Positions 36,749 through 46,435 of a stretch of 64,000 bases of DNA are shown here, piece by piece. Both the position numbers and the translations under genes were made by a program. The DNA comes from JAAYCB01 sp012744395 (GTDB lineage: Bacteria > Planctomycetota > Planctomycetia > Pirellulales > Thermoguttaceae): the NCBI GenBank assembly GCA_028703175.1, contig JAQVNJ010000001.1, positions 1-64,000 of the forward strand. The letters run 5' to 3'. Under the pieces are notes generated by a model that had not been told where the DNA came from, ran no database searches, and worked only from the letters and a program-made list of their open reading frames with translations. Every line of letters begins with the position of its first letter. The first letter of the stretch is position 1.

Positions 36749-38392
36749 ATGTTTCTCCTCGACAATCCAGTCCTGCAACGCGAACTGCTGGTCAGCCTGC
36801 GGATGCCGCGGGCGTTCGTCCTGCTGTTCGCCTACGTGGCCCTGCTGGGGATCGTGGTCTACGCGGCCTGGCCGCAAGTCGATCGGCTGGATTTGCGGGA
36901 GCGCCCGGCGGAGGCCCAGCGGCTGGTGAACATGTTCTTTCTGGGCCAGTATGTGCTGCTTTCGCTGATCACTCCGAGCGTTGCGGCGGGCACGATCACC
37001 GGGGAGAAGGAGAAGAAGACCTACGAGATGCTGCTGGCCAGCCCGATGCGCCCCGCGGCGATTGTCCTCGGCAAGCTGCTGGCGGCGATGGTCCACCTGG
37101 CGGTTCTGGTGTTCTGTTCGCTGCCGATCGTGATGCTTTGCCTGCCGCTGGGCGGGGTGCACTACACCGAGGTGCTGGCGACCTACGTGGCGATGGCCGC
37201 CTCGGTGCTCACGTTCGGAATGATCAGCATGGCGGCGAGCAGCTACTTTCCGCGGACGGTCGCCGCCCAGCTCGTCTCCTACCTGATCATCCTGCCGATG
37301 GCCCTGTTGGGAGTCCTGTTCTATGGCGTCTTCCAGGACCTCGCGGCAATTCGCTTGCTGGCCCTGCTGGGGGTCTTTCCGTCCGGCTGCCTGGTGGTCT
37401 GCGCCGTTCTGATGGCGGCGATCAGCAAGCGCCTGATGCATCCGCCCGACGTCGGAGCGGAGGCCCAGGAGGTGGTCGACCTGGAGGAAGAGCAGCGGGA
37501 AGCGATCGGGATGGTGATCCGCAGCGATCAGTTTCCCGACAACCTGTTTGCGCCGCCGAAACGGTCCGACTTCATGTCCGACGGGGTGAACCCGGTCTTC
37601 GACAAGGAGATCCGCAGCGAGCTGTTCGGCCACGGCACATTGATGCTCAGGCTGGTGATCCAGTTGAGCATGGCGCTGGCGCTGTTGATCATGGCGGTCT
37701 GCCTGTACATCAAGCCGGCTTGGGCCCCCTGGTACGTCAGTTACGTGCTGCTGTTCAACATGCTGGTCGGCCCGGTGTTCGCCGCCGGCAGCGTGACCAA
37801 CGAGCGGGAGCGGCAAACGCTGGAATTGCTGCTGACGACGACGCTGTCTCCCTGGCAGATTCTTTCGGGCAAGCTCTATTCGAGCCTGCGGGTGTCGGTG
37901 GTTCTGACGAGTTTCCTGGTCTGGCCGCTGCTTCTGGCATGGCTTCTCCCGCCGTGGACGTATTGGCGCGACACGCCGACGATGGTTCTCTACCTGGCCG
38001 TGATCCTGGTGACCTGCCTGACGACGACGACGCTCGGCATGTTTTCGTCGCTGCTGTTCCGGCGGACGCCGATCAGCCTGATGGCGTCGTATCTGGCGGT
38101 GATCGTGCTGTTCGCGGCGCCGATTGCGGTGAAGGTCTTCGCCGACGCGTTCTACCCGGGCCGGCCGCTGACGCTGGGGCTCCGCCATGCGCTGTTTGTC
38201 AGCCCGTTCGCGGCGGCCTTCAGCCTCCCCCTCGGCGGCGTGGCGGCGGCCGGGGCCGGGGCCGGGGCCGGGGCCGGGACCGGATGGTGGGACCTGACGA
38301 GCTTCCTCTTCCTGGGGTTCTACGCGGTGGTCGACCTGGCGCTGGCCCGTTCGATGATCGGATTGTTCAACCGCCGCTGGCGGGTGATGTGA
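36749..38392 (+). CDS. ABC-2 type transporter permease
   Basis: 547 residues, about twelve membrane segments in two halves, with FLLDNPVLQRELLVSLRMPR at the start and the ABC-2 pattern TGEKEKKTYEMLLASPMRP and TNERERQTLELLLTTTLSP in each half. It works with the ATPase encoded just upstream. The start is taken at ATG 36749 because the conserved N-terminus begins there; an in-frame ATG at 36650 would add 33 residues. Near 38250 a short GGGGCC-rich tandem repeat gives GAGAGAGAG in the protein. Confidence 0.88.
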   Translation: MFLLDNPVLQRELLVSLRMPRAFVLLFAYVALLGIVVYAAWPQVDRLDLRERPAEAQRLVNMFFLGQYVLLSLITPSVAAGTITGEKEKKTYEMLLASPMRPAAIVLGKLLAAMVHLAVLVFCSLPIVMLCLPLGGVHYTEVLATYVAMAASVLTFGMISMAASSYFPRTVAAQLVSYLIILPMALLGVLFYGVFQDLAAIRLLALLGVFPSGCLVVCAVLMAAISKRLMHPPDVGAEAQEVVDLEEEQREAIGMVIRSDQFPDNLFAPPKRSDFMSDGVNPVFDKEIRSELFGHGTLMLRLVIQLSMALALLIMAVCLYIKPAWAPWYVSYVLLFNMLVGPVFAAGSVTNERERQTLELLLTTTLSPWQILSGKLYSSLRVSVVLTSFLVWPLLLAWLLPPWTYWRDTPTMVLYLAVILVTCLTTTTLGMFSSLLFRRTPISLMASYLAVIVLFAAPIAVKVFADAFYPGRPLTLGLRHALFVSPFAAAFSLPLGGVAAAGAGAGAGAGTGWWDLTSFLFLGFYAVVDLALARSMIGLFNRRWRVM

Positions 38393-38418
38393 GCGGGCGT
38401 TGCCGGCCTTGCCCCCGC

Positions 38419-38446
38419 TTGCAGCTTTGGGCCGCGGTGGTAGAAT
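38419..38446 (+). promoter_or_regulatory. Candidate promoter for pyrB-pyrC
   Basis: TTGCAG, 16-base spacer, TAGAAT (3/6 and 5/6 matches), about 70 bases before the pyrB ATG. The -10 is good; the -35 is poor. Confidence 0.4.
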
Positions 38447-38517
38447 CGGCCAAACGTCCGCGCGCGGGATGCCGGTCGCGCCCGGCGAGTGTTCCACCTC
38501 CCAGATGAGGCGATGCC

Positions 38518-39480
38518 ATGACGGACAACGCAGTCGAGTTGGGGCCGCTCCCCACATGCTGGCGGCGGCGGCACTTGCTGGGGCTGGAAGGGCTTACGGC
38601 CGAGGAGATTACGGCGATCCTCGACAAGGCCGAGATTTTCAAAGGGGCCCTGGTGTCTGGAAAGCGCCGCGTGCCGCTGCTGACGGGCGTGACAAGCTGC
38701 AACCTGTTCTTCGAGAATTCGACGCGGACGCGGACCAGCTTCTCGTTGGCCGCCCGGCGTCTGGGGGCCGACACGATCGACTTCTCCGCCGCGACGAGCA
38801 GCCTCTCCAAGGGCGAGACGGTGATCGACACCGCCAAGAACATCGAAGCGATGGGGGCCGACGTGATGGTTGTCCGGCACCGCACGCCCGGCACGCCGCA
38901 CCTGCTGGCTCAGAATCTCAATTGTTGCGTGATCAATGCGGGCGACGGGCCGCACGAACACCCGACCCAGGGCCTGCTCGACATCCTCACGATCCGCCAG
39001 CGCCGCGGGGGCCTTTCGGGTCTGACGGTGGCCCTGGTGGGCGACATCGCCCACAGCCGCACCGCCCGCTCGAACATCTGGGGGCTGAAAGCGCTCGGGG
39101 CAAACGTGATTGTCTGCGGGCCGTCGACGCTTGTCTCGCCCCGCTGGACCGAACTGGGAGTCGAGTACTCCTACAGCCTCGATGAGATTCTGCCGCGCGT
39201 GGACGTGCTCAACCTGCTGCGAATCCAGTTCGAGCGCCAGGCCACGCGCCCCTTTCCGTCGGTCCGCGAGTATGCCCACCTGTACGCGATGGACCGCGGC
39301 CGGCTCGCCCGGGCGAAGAGCGACATCCTGATCCTGGCGCCGGGCCCGATCAACCGGGGAGTCGAGGTCACCCCGGACGTGGCCGATGGGCCCCATTCCG
39401 CGATCCTCGAACAGGTGACCAACGGAGTGGCCGTCCGCATGGCCGTTCTCTGGCTGGTGACCCGCGTCCGTCCGAATTGA
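38518..39480 (+). CDS. pyrB: Aspartate carbamoyltransferase catalytic subunit
   Basis: First committed step of pyrimidine synthesis: carbamoyl phosphate plus aspartate. 320 residues. Carbamoyl-phosphate loop FFENSTRTRTSF (64-75), HRTPGTPH near 121, and the substrate segment HEHPTQGLLD near 142. No pyrI follows. pyrC lies 65 bp downstream in the same direction. Confidence 0.96.
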   Translation: MTDNAVELGPLPTCWRRRHLLGLEGLTAEEITAILDKAEIFKGALVSGKRRVPLLTGVTSCNLFFENSTRTRTSFSLAARRLGADTIDFSAATSSLSKGETVIDTAKNIEAMGADVMVVRHRTPGTPHLLAQNLNCCVINAGDGPHEHPTQGLLDILTIRQRRGGLSGLTVALVGDIAHSRTARSNIWGLKALGANVIVCGPSTLVSPRWTELGVEYSYSLDEILPRVDVLNLLRIQFERQATRPFPSVREYAHLYAMDRGRLARAKSDILILAPGPINRGVEVTPDVADGPHSAILEQVTNGVAVRMAVLWLVTRVRPN

Positions 39481-39545
39481 CCGATTTCCGGAGACCGGTG
39501 AATCGGAACATCCATTTTCCGCCTCCCCCGCCCGGGTAGACTGCC

Positions 39546-40832
39546 ATGTCGAGACTCTTGATCCAGAACGGAAGGGTGATCGATCCGAGCCAGAAGCTGG
39601 ATCGCGTGACGAATCTCCTCATCGAAGGCGGCCGGATCGCCGCGTTCGACGTCGAGTCGGCCGATGGCGCGGCCGCTCTCGACGCCTCCGGCAAGATCGT
39701 CGCCCCGGGGCTGATCGACATCCACGTCCACCTCCGCGACCCCGGCCAGGAGGAAGACGAGACGATCGAGACGGGCACGGCGGCGGCCCTGGCCGGCGGG
39801 TTCACCTCGATCGCCTGCTGCCCGAACACCGACCCGCCGATCGACAGCCAGGGGACGGTTGAGTACATCAAGCAGAAGGCCGCCCGGGCGGACAACTGCA
39901 ACGTCTACGCGATCGCCTGCGTGAGCAAGAACCGCGAAGGCAAGGAGCTCTCCGAAATCGGCCAGCTCGTCGAAGCCGGCGCGGTTGGCATCAGCGACGA
40001 CGGCGCGCCGGTCTACAGCCCCGAGCTGCTCCGCCGGGCCTTCGAATACTGCCTGATGTTCGGCATCCCCGTAATGAACCACGCGGAAATCCTCGAACTC
40101 ACGCAGCACGGCGTGATGCACGAGGGCGTCACCCAACTGGTGCTGGGACTGGGCGGAATCCCCGCCGCGGCTGAAGACGTGATGGTCAGCCGGGATGTCG
40201 CCCTGGCGGAGGCGACCGGCGGCAGGCTGCACGTGATGCACGTCTCCTCCGGCGGCAGCATTCACATCATCCGCCGCGCGAGGAAGCGGGGCGTCCGCGT
40301 GACGACCGAGGTTACGCCGCACCATTTCACGCTTACGGACGAGTGCCTGCGGACGTTCGACTCGAACTACAAGATGAATCCCCCCTTGCGCGGCCCGGGG
40401 CACGTCCAGGCCTGCATCGAGGGGTTGCAGGACGGCACGATCGACTGCATCGTTACGGACCACGCGCCCCACGCCAAGGAAAAGAAAATGCGGGAACTCG
40501 ACCAGGCCCCGTTCGGGGTCGTCGGGCTGGAGACCGCCCTGGGGCTGGTCGTGACCCGGCTGATCGAACCGGGGCACCTCACCTGGTCGCAGGCCCTGGA
40601 GAAGATGACCATCAATCCGGCCCGCGTGATCGGCGTTCCCAAGGGGACCCTGGCGGCCGGCGCCGATGCCGACGTGGTGGTCATCGACCCGAAAGCGCGG
40701 TGGAAGGTCGACCCCGCCAAGTTCCTCTCCAAAAGCACGAATACTCCCTTTGCCGGCTGGGAGCTCACCGGGCGGGCCGATGCGGTGATCGTCGGCGGCA
40801 GACTCAAATTCCAGCGGCAAGGCGGGCAGTAA
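39546..40832 (+). CDS. pyrC: Dihydroorotase, multifunctional complex (class I) type
   Basis: Closes carbamoyl-aspartate to dihydroorotate, Zn-dependent amidohydrolase fold. 428 residues. Metal ligands H60 and H62 (IDIHVHLRDPGQ) and Asp near 304 (VTDHAPHAKEKK). The HVHLRDPG context and length mark class I, which often pairs with PyrB. ATG 39546. The downstream neighbour is the truncated SDR gene. Confidence 0.96.
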   Translation: MSRLLIQNGRVIDPSQKLDRVTNLLIEGGRIAAFDVESADGAAALDASGKIVAPGLIDIHVHLRDPGQEEDETIETGTAAALAGGFTSIACCPNTDPPIDSQGTVEYIKQKAARADNCNVYAIACVSKNREGKELSEIGQLVEAGAVGISDDGAPVYSPELLRRAFEYCLMFGIPVMNHAEILELTQHGVMHEGVTQLVLGLGGIPAAAEDVMVSRDVALAEATGGRLHVMHVSSGGSIHIIRRARKRGVRVTTEVTPHHFTLTDECLRTFDSNYKMNPPLRGPGHVQACIEGLQDGTIDCIVTDHAPHAKEKKMRELDQAPFGVVGLETALGLVVTRLIEPGHLTWSQALEKMTINPARVIGVPKGTLAAGADADVVVIDPKARWKVDPAKFLSKSTNTPFAGWELTGRADAVIVGGRLKFQRQGGQ

Positions 40833-40911
40833 CCCGAACGATCGCTGATCCGCCCGCGTCACCTGGGAGCGGACGATCCTTGAGTACTCCTAGTCTGGAG
40901 GAGGCAGTCGC

Positions 40912-41337
40912 GTGAGCACGTGCGGAAAGCTGGCGGGAAAGCGGGCCCTGGTGACCGGATCGGGGACGGGGATCGGTCGTGAAATCGCGCTGGAGTTCGC
41001 CCGGGAGGGAGCCCATGTTGTACTCCACTATGCACACAGCGGCCAGGGCGCGGAATCGGCGGTGGAAGAGATCCGCTCGTTGGGCCGTCGCTCGACGGTG
41101 TTTTCCGCCGACTTCGACAAGCTCGACGAGGTTCTCAGGCTCGCGGGGCGGGCGATCGACTTTCCGGGAGGCATCGACTGCCTAGTTAACAACGCCGGGA
41201 TCACGATGAACAGGCCGTTTCTGCAAGTCACGCCGGAGCAGTTCGACCTCCTCTACCATGTCAACGTCCGGGCGCAGTACTTCCTGATCCAGCGGATCGC
41301 TCGAGAGCGATACGAACTCGGCGGAAGATGGCGGTAG
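40912..41337 (+). pseudogene. Truncated short-chain dehydrogenase/reductase
   Basis: The first about 130 residues are a normal SDR N-terminus: GKRALVTGSGTGIGREIALE (cofactor loop), VNNAGITMNRPF, and VNVRAQYFLIQRIA. The chain then ends after a non-homologous tail (ERYELGGRWR) before the catalytic Ser and YxxxK would appear. The break falls just before the first 132-bp repeat and the transposase remnant, so insertion or a linked deletion removed the 3' half. The rest of the gene was not found beyond the scar. Confidence 0.85.
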
Positions 41338-41361
41338 TGGACCGTGATCGGGAGATGCGGA

Positions 41362-41493
41362 TTCAAGCCCCGGAAACCTGGCGGTGCGGCGAGATTGAGG
41401 ATCGTGCAAGCTCATTGGTAGGATGGGCATTCCTGCCCGTCGTTCTTTGTCGAGCGGGAACGCCCAACCTACATTATTGAAGGAACCCTGACA
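41362..41493. repeat. 132-bp direct repeat, copy 1
   Basis: Identical to 42139-42270 except at five positions (96%). Contains an imperfect hairpin at 41418-41472 with arms starting GTAGGATGGGCATTCC and ending GGGAACGCCCAACCTAC (about 17 paired positions). The boundary with transposase-like sequence is sharp at ...CCCTGACA. Confidence 0.9.
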
Positions 41494-42077
41494 GCATCGC
41501 CGATTTCCGTGAGGCGAAATTGGGTGATATGTTTGGGGTCGGAGGGCTGGTTTTTGCCGGGAATTTGAAGATTTGGTATGTGGACGAGCGCGGGGGGTTG
41601 CCGAATTACGCAGGCATGGCGCGGCAGGTCGCCGTGAGAGGGTTGGGTCGCGAAAAACCGACGCTGTTCTTGTCCAACAATGCCCACACCAGTCCGCGCG
41701 ACTTGGTGATGAACTATGCCCGGCGCAACGGGGTGGAGGACGCGCTGGGCAGCAGCGTCAACTTCTTTCACTTGGACTGTCTGGCCAGCGACGTCCGTTT
41801 GAACGTGGATTTGGACACGGTCCTGACGGTGCTCGCCCAGGGCTGCTACCGCTGGTTGGCCACGCAGCTCCACGGCTTTGGCCAACCCAAGCCCAAGCGA
41901 GTCTATCGAAAGTTCGTGGAGATGCCGGGGACGATCGAGATCGAGTCACGGCGGCGGATCCTGGTGTACTTCGAGCGGCGGGCCTACAATCCGGTCCTGC
42001 GCGAGGCCCAACTGGACAAGAACTGTCCCCCTATTCCGTGGCTCGGGAACCGTCGGCTAGAGTTCAGCTACCTGTGA
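41494..42077 (+). pseudogene. C-terminal remnant of an IS4-superfamily-like transposase
   Basis: The frame is open from 41494 with no start in context, and the protein (SNNAHTSPRDLVMNYARRNG, then HLDCLASDVRLNVDLDTV, then RRAYNPVLREAQL) looks like the end of a DDE transposase. NYARRNGVED resembles the IS4-type Y-x2-R-x3-E signature; the Lys that follows at the usual distance is not present. The N-terminal catalytic Asp part is missing, so it cannot be active. It sits exactly between the two 132-bp repeats. The family name is inference from that motif only. Confidence 0.7.
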
Positions 42078-42138
42078 TCCTGATGTATACTGTTGTTCAT
42101 TGGAAGTGTCATCGACTTTCGCCCCGCGGAAATCGGCG

Positions 42139-42270
42139 TTCAAGCCCCGGAGACCTGGCGGTGCCGCGAGATTGAGGATCGTGCAAGCTCATTGGTGGGA
42201 TGGGCATTCCTGCCCGTCGTTCTTTGTCGGGCGGGAACGCCCAACCTACATCATTGAAGGAACCCTGACA
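42139..42270. repeat. 132-bp direct repeat, copy 2
   Basis: Second copy, offset 777 bases from the first. It carries the same hairpin and lies just before the 3' end of the GH42-like gene, where it could also help to end transcription from that leftward gene. Confidence 0.9.
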
Positions 42271-42289
42271 TCATTTCTGAAATGAACCA

Positions 42290-45200
42290 CTAAGGACCAA
42301 CCTGGAACGGTCTCTCCGCCGTAGCGCCGGTCAATACGTCACATGCCTGCACGGTCCACGTGCCGGCCGTCTCATTCACGGCCAGCGGAATCCGCAGCGC
42401 GATCCGGCCGGCCCGAGCGAGGACGTTCTTCACGTAGTGGGCGACCGTCCGTCCGTCCGGGTCGCGGAGTTCGACGTGCAGCACGTGATCGCCGAGCGGC
42501 TTGCCGTCGCCGCGGACTTCACAGCGGAATTCAACATCGCTGCCGGCCGCTGCGCGCTCGGGCGCTTGCACCTGGAGGCCGGTCACGCGGTAGGGCAGAA
42601 CGGCGTAGACGGCTGTCTCGCCGGGGGCCAGCGTGGTGACGAGCGTGCCCGTGTTGCCCTGATACTTCTTCGCGCGGACGTCGTAGACGTGCCCCGACTG
42701 CGCGAAACGAAACCGCACGGGCTCGGTGTCGTCGCAGCGGCGGTGATCTCGAATCAAGGCGTGGACGGCGATCGGACCGCGCGTGAACGTGTTCCGCTCG
42801 TAGGATCGCGGCGGCCGGTCGCCCGCAGGCGCCTCGGCCACGACGCGCGCCGTCACGCCCGCCCGCCTGGCGATCTGGCCGACCAGCTCGCGCGTGACCC
42901 GGTCGTAAGGCGGGAAGTAGAAGTTCAGGTAGATCGTCAACCCCTTGCCGAGTCTGTGGACGAGCACGGCCGGCTCGCCCGTGGCATGCGCGGCGAGGGC
43001 CCGGGCGCCGCTGGCCGCGAGGGTCTCCCGGCCGCAGAGCTCGACCTGGCGCCCGGCAAGATCGATGCCCTCGCCGGCGGCGGTAAACTGCACCTTCGTT
43101 CGACCGTAGTGCACCTTGCCTTCGCCCCGGTCGACGCCGAACAGGTGCCCCAGCGGCGACGATCCAGCCGGCGGCGTGCCGTGTTCATCCGTTCGCAGGC
43201 AGCGAAGATCGCCGATGAGGACGCCTCCTTCCTCCACGTAGGCCTGAAGCTTCTCCACGAGCGGCCGCGAGACCGCCACCGTGAACGGCAGGAAGAGCAG
43301 CGGGTATTGCCGGAGGATGTCCGACGCGAGAATCTGATCGGGAGCGAGGTAGACGTAGTCGAGCTGCTGTTCGTTAAGATGCTGGCGGAAGTGGAGGGCG
43401 CTCATGTAATGCGTCCCATAACTGTCGCTGCCGGGCTGTTCGCGCGGCTCGGGTTGGTCGCCCGCCGATTCGCACCAGGAGACCAGCATCGAGGGATACG
43501 ACCAGAGGAGGGCGATTCTCGGCTGCTCGCGCTCGTATTCCATGAAGACCTTGCCGCACCCGGCGCGGAGGTCGCGGATCGCCTCGGCCACGGCGCTCGC
43601 ATATGCGGTCCGTTGCAGGCTGGGATAAACCAGCGACCAGGAAATGCCCCGCGGCACGTCCATCGAGCAGGTGGCATAGTAGCTCACGCCCCGCGCACCG
43701 TGCAGGGCCAGCCACCAGGGCTCGTAGTGGGCCGCCGCCGCGCGGTGGTCGTAGCCGATCCAGCCGTAGTTGAAGAACACGCCCTCCGGACCCGCCGGCG
43801 ACTGGGCGCCGCGGGCGGCGCGCGACGCGGGCGTTTCAACAAAGCTCCGCCAGATGTCGAAGATCGCCTTCTGGCCGGACGATTTGATCGCCTCGGAGTA
43901 TTCCTGGCCCCAGCCGAAGCCGACTTGCGTGCAGAGCTTCCAGTAGTCGTTGCCGTTGAACGGGTCCGCGCCGAAGGTGTTCGTGTGTCCCACCGGAGTC
44001 TGCGGGGCGACCTGGTGATAGGCCTCGGTGATCGTCCTGCATCCGTCGACCCAGACGTCGGTCATGAAGGTACGGAAGTCGACAAACGGCGCGTAGTTCG
44101 CCCTGCCGCGGACGTCTTCGGTCCGCCCGCCGCGGACCTCATCCCAGGCGGCGTAGGACGTGCCCCATTGGGCGTTCAGTTCCGCCAGGGTCTTGTACCG
44201 CGCCCGCAGCCAGTCGCGAAACCGCCGCTGGCAGTGTTCGCAGAAACAGACTTCGTCGCGTTTGTGGCGCGAGGTGAGAAAGGCCTCGTCGGTGATCCCG
44301 ACGGCGAACATCCCGTAGGCTTGCTGCTCCGCGGCCCGTTCTCTCGCTCGGCCCGTGAAGGCGGCGACGACGGCCGGATCGCTCAGGCAGCGGGGGCGGA
44401 CGCCGCTGGCCGTATGCTTTGTGCAGCGGAACGCACCGGTTGGATCGCCGATGTAGCCGGCGCACGGCAAGCCGTGCTCCGACATCGCGTAGAGGTTGGT
44501 GCCGAACTCCGAGTTCAGGCCAAGCTGCCGGGTCCGCGTGGAGAACTCGGCAAGCACCACCGGATGGGTCATCCCCGGCGCCCAGACGGTCGCCGTGAAA
44601 TCCTCGGCGGCGCGGCGCGGGCCGGTTTCGGGAACGAGCACGTCGACCCACGCGCTGTCCTCCTCGCGGCCGTCGCAGACGAGTTGCAGCATCGCGCGAT
44701 GGTGGACGCACAACGGGCTGCCGATCGGCAGCGCCAGCACCTGCTCCGTCTCGCCCGACGCCAGGCGGCAGGATCGTGTCGCGGCGGCCGCCACGCGCCC
44801 GAAGGCATCGATCAGGCGGGCTTCGATCGTCGCCTCGACCGGCCGCGGCGCGGCGAGGTTCACGTTCAGCTTGACTTCCGCGCCGGCGGCATCGGCGGGG
44901 CGATCGGCCTTCAGCGCGGCGATCCGCGCCCGTTGCGCGATCCGCGCCGGGCAACTCCGCCAGTCGAGCACCCGGCCATGTCCGTCCAGCAGGACGACGT
45001 CGGCAATCACGGGTCCGGCGGGCAGATCGTCCGGGATCGGCAGCGAGGCCCGGCCGTCGTCGGCCAGCGCGGCCGCTTGCGGAGTCTTGCGCAGGAGCGG
45101 CCCATCGAAACGAATCTCCCGGCCGCTCCGCCAGAGGACCCGCAGCTGGGCGTCTTGCGGCGCGGAATCGGCCGCCACGGCCAATCGACCCTGGCTGTTC

Positions 45201-46435
45201 TCCGTAATCGCCAGCGCCGCCCGGCTCTCGCGTTTCGCCGCCCAGACGATGGACCTGGCAAGCAGCGAGTGCCACCATTCCCAGTATTCAAACTGCCGCG
45301 ACTTGTAGGCCTCCATCGAGTTTTCGCTGGGCAGCAATCCCCAGACCCGCGCGGTGGCCGAGGGGAACACCAGCCGCACGGCCCGCCCCTTGCCGATGGC
45401 GCCCTCCTCGACCGAGGAGAGGATCTTCTCCGGCATGTGTTGCCAGGGGATCGCGGCGCGGAGATAGTGCGAGTCGTCGACCGTTTTCCACTGGTCGGCG
45501 GACAGGAACCGGGTTGCCTGGCCGAACCCCTCCAAGATGACCAGCCCCGCTCCGGCTTCCACCCGCTCGCGGATCGTCTTGGCCAGGATGTTCGATAGCC
45601 GGCTGGCGACAACGTAGACCTCGTAGCGGCCTTCGCTCAGCCGCTGCGTGGCGCGGCGGGCCGTGTCGGAAACGCACTCGTCGCCGTCGTAGCCCGTGTG
45701 GATCACGTCGTAATCCAGGTCGATCCGCTGGGCCAGCTCCACCGTGTCGCGCAGCAGGAGGAAGGTCCGCAGTGTGAAACAGGCCGTCACCGGCCCGCCC
45801 GCCAGCGGCGCGGCCCAGTCGATGTGCCGGGTTTCGGGCACTTCGCCCAGCGGCCGGTCGATCTCGCGGAGCGACAATTGGCCGATGATCGGCTCGTCCG
45901 GTTCGCCCTCGCGAAGCGAGACACGGTCATACTCGATCATCCCCTTGCGCGCCACGTTGTAGATCAGCAGCCGGGCGACCGGGTTCGGAGCGGTGAACGT
46001 GCCGGCGTACGTTTCGTACTCCGCCGACGGCTGCACGTTCCATAGCAGGGGCATTTCTCTCTGCGGTCTCTCTTCACCGTGCAGGATCAACGCTCCGCCC
46101 AGCGCCCCGCCGTCGCCCTTGAGCGTCAGCCGGATCGTGTAGCGCTGGCCGGGCTTCAACCGGATCTCCTGGCTGGCCAGCACGTAGGCCCCCGCCCGCG
46201 AGGCGATCGCGTAGTTCTTGCTCAAGTAGACCCCTTCACGCCAGAGGATGCGGTCTGCCGACGTGGACCAGTCGCGCGGCAGGCCCTTGCCGTCAAGCGG
46301 CTCGTCAAAGCCCGGGTTCTTGAGCAGTTCCACGGCGGGCTCGGCGGCCGATGATTGCCGCGGCACCGCGGCGCCCCCCAGGACCCCCAGGACCGCGGCC
46401 ACGCCGGGGAGCAGGCAGGGAATAAGCTGTCTCAT
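42290..46435 (-). CDS. Secreted GH42-like glycoside hydrolase, very large
   Basis: 1381 residues with a signal peptide (about 1-31). About 35-180 is a beta-sandwich resembling a carbohydrate-binding module (LLKNPGFDEPLDGKGLP). A TIM-barrel region around 650-1000 carries beta-galactosidase GH42 signatures: GITDEAFLTSR near 710, then CFCEHCQRRFRDWLRARY and LAELNAQWGTSYAAWDEV. GH42 normally has Asn-Glu as the acid/base pair; here it reads Asp-Glu. About 1010-1200 resembles the GH42 trimerisation domain (LFLPFTVAVSRPLVEKLQAY). The length is nearly twice a plain GH42. Exported; substrate unknown. Divergent from the GH5-like gene. Confidence 0.82.
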   Translation of the reverse strand: MRQLIPCLLPGVAAVLGVLGGAAVPRQSSAAEPAVELLKNPGFDEPLDGKGLPRDWSTSADRILWREGVYLSKNYAIASRAGAYVLASQEIRLKPGQRYTIRLTLKGDGGALGGALILHGEERPQREMPLLWNVQPSAEYETYAGTFTAPNPVARLLIYNVARKGMIEYDRVSLREGEPDEPIIGQLSLREIDRPLGEVPETRHIDWAAPLAGGPVTACFTLRTFLLLRDTVELAQRIDLDYDVIHTGYDGDECVSDTARRATQRLSEGRYEVYVVASRLSNILAKTIRERVEAGAGLVILEGFGQATRFLSADQWKTVDDSHYLRAAIPWQHMPEKILSSVEEGAIGKGRAVRLVFPSATARVWGLLPSENSMEAYKSRQFEYWEWWHSLLARSIVWAAKRESRAALAITENSQGRLAVAADSAPQDAQLRVLWRSGREIRFDGPLLRKTPQAAALADDGRASLPIPDDLPAGPVIADVVLLDGHGRVLDWRSCPARIAQRARIAALKADRPADAAGAEVKLNVNLAAPRPVEATIEARLIDAFGRVAAAATRSCRLASGETEQVLALPIGSPLCVHHRAMLQLVCDGREEDSAWVDVLVPETGPRRAAEDFTATVWAPGMTHPVVLAEFSTRTRQLGLNSEFGTNLYAMSEHGLPCAGYIGDPTGAFRCTKHTASGVRPRCLSDPAVVAAFTGRARERAAEQQAYGMFAVGITDEAFLTSRHKRDEVCFCEHCQRRFRDWLRARYKTLAELNAQWGTSYAAWDEVRGGRTEDVRGRANYAPFVDFRTFMTDVWVDGCRTITEAYHQVAPQTPVGHTNTFGADPFNGNDYWKLCTQVGFGWGQEYSEAIKSSGQKAIFDIWRSFVETPASRAARGAQSPAGPEGVFFNYGWIGYDHRAAAAHYEPWWLALHGARGVSYYATCSMDVPRGISWSLVYPSLQRTAYASAVAEAIRDLRAGCGKVFMEYEREQPRIALLWSYPSMLVSWCESAGDQPEPREQPGSDSYGTHYMSALHFRQHLNEQQLDYVYLAPDQILASDILRQYPLLFLPFTVAVSRPLVEKLQAYVEEGGVLIGDLRCLRTDEHGTPPAGSSPLGHLFGVDRGEGKVHYGRTKVQFTAAGEGIDLAGRQVELCGRETLAASGARALAAHATGEPAVLVHRLGKGLTIYLNFYFPPYDRVTRELVGQIARRAGVTARVVAEAPAGDRPPRSYERNTFTRGPIAVHALIRDHRRCDDTEPVRFRFAQSGHVYDVRAKKYQGNTGTLVTTLAPGETAVYAVLPYRVTGLQVQAPERAAAGSDVEFRCEVRGDGKPLGDHVLHVELRDPDGRTVAHYVKNVLARAGRIALRIPLAVNETAGTWTVQACDVLTGATAERPFQVGP

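Noticed and set aside
42437..45598. 1053-codon open frame on the + strand opposite the GH42-like gene
   Set aside because: Antisense to a real gene in high-GC DNA. The composition is Arg/Gly/His-rich without domains, while the minus strand encodes a clear signal peptide and GH42 motifs.
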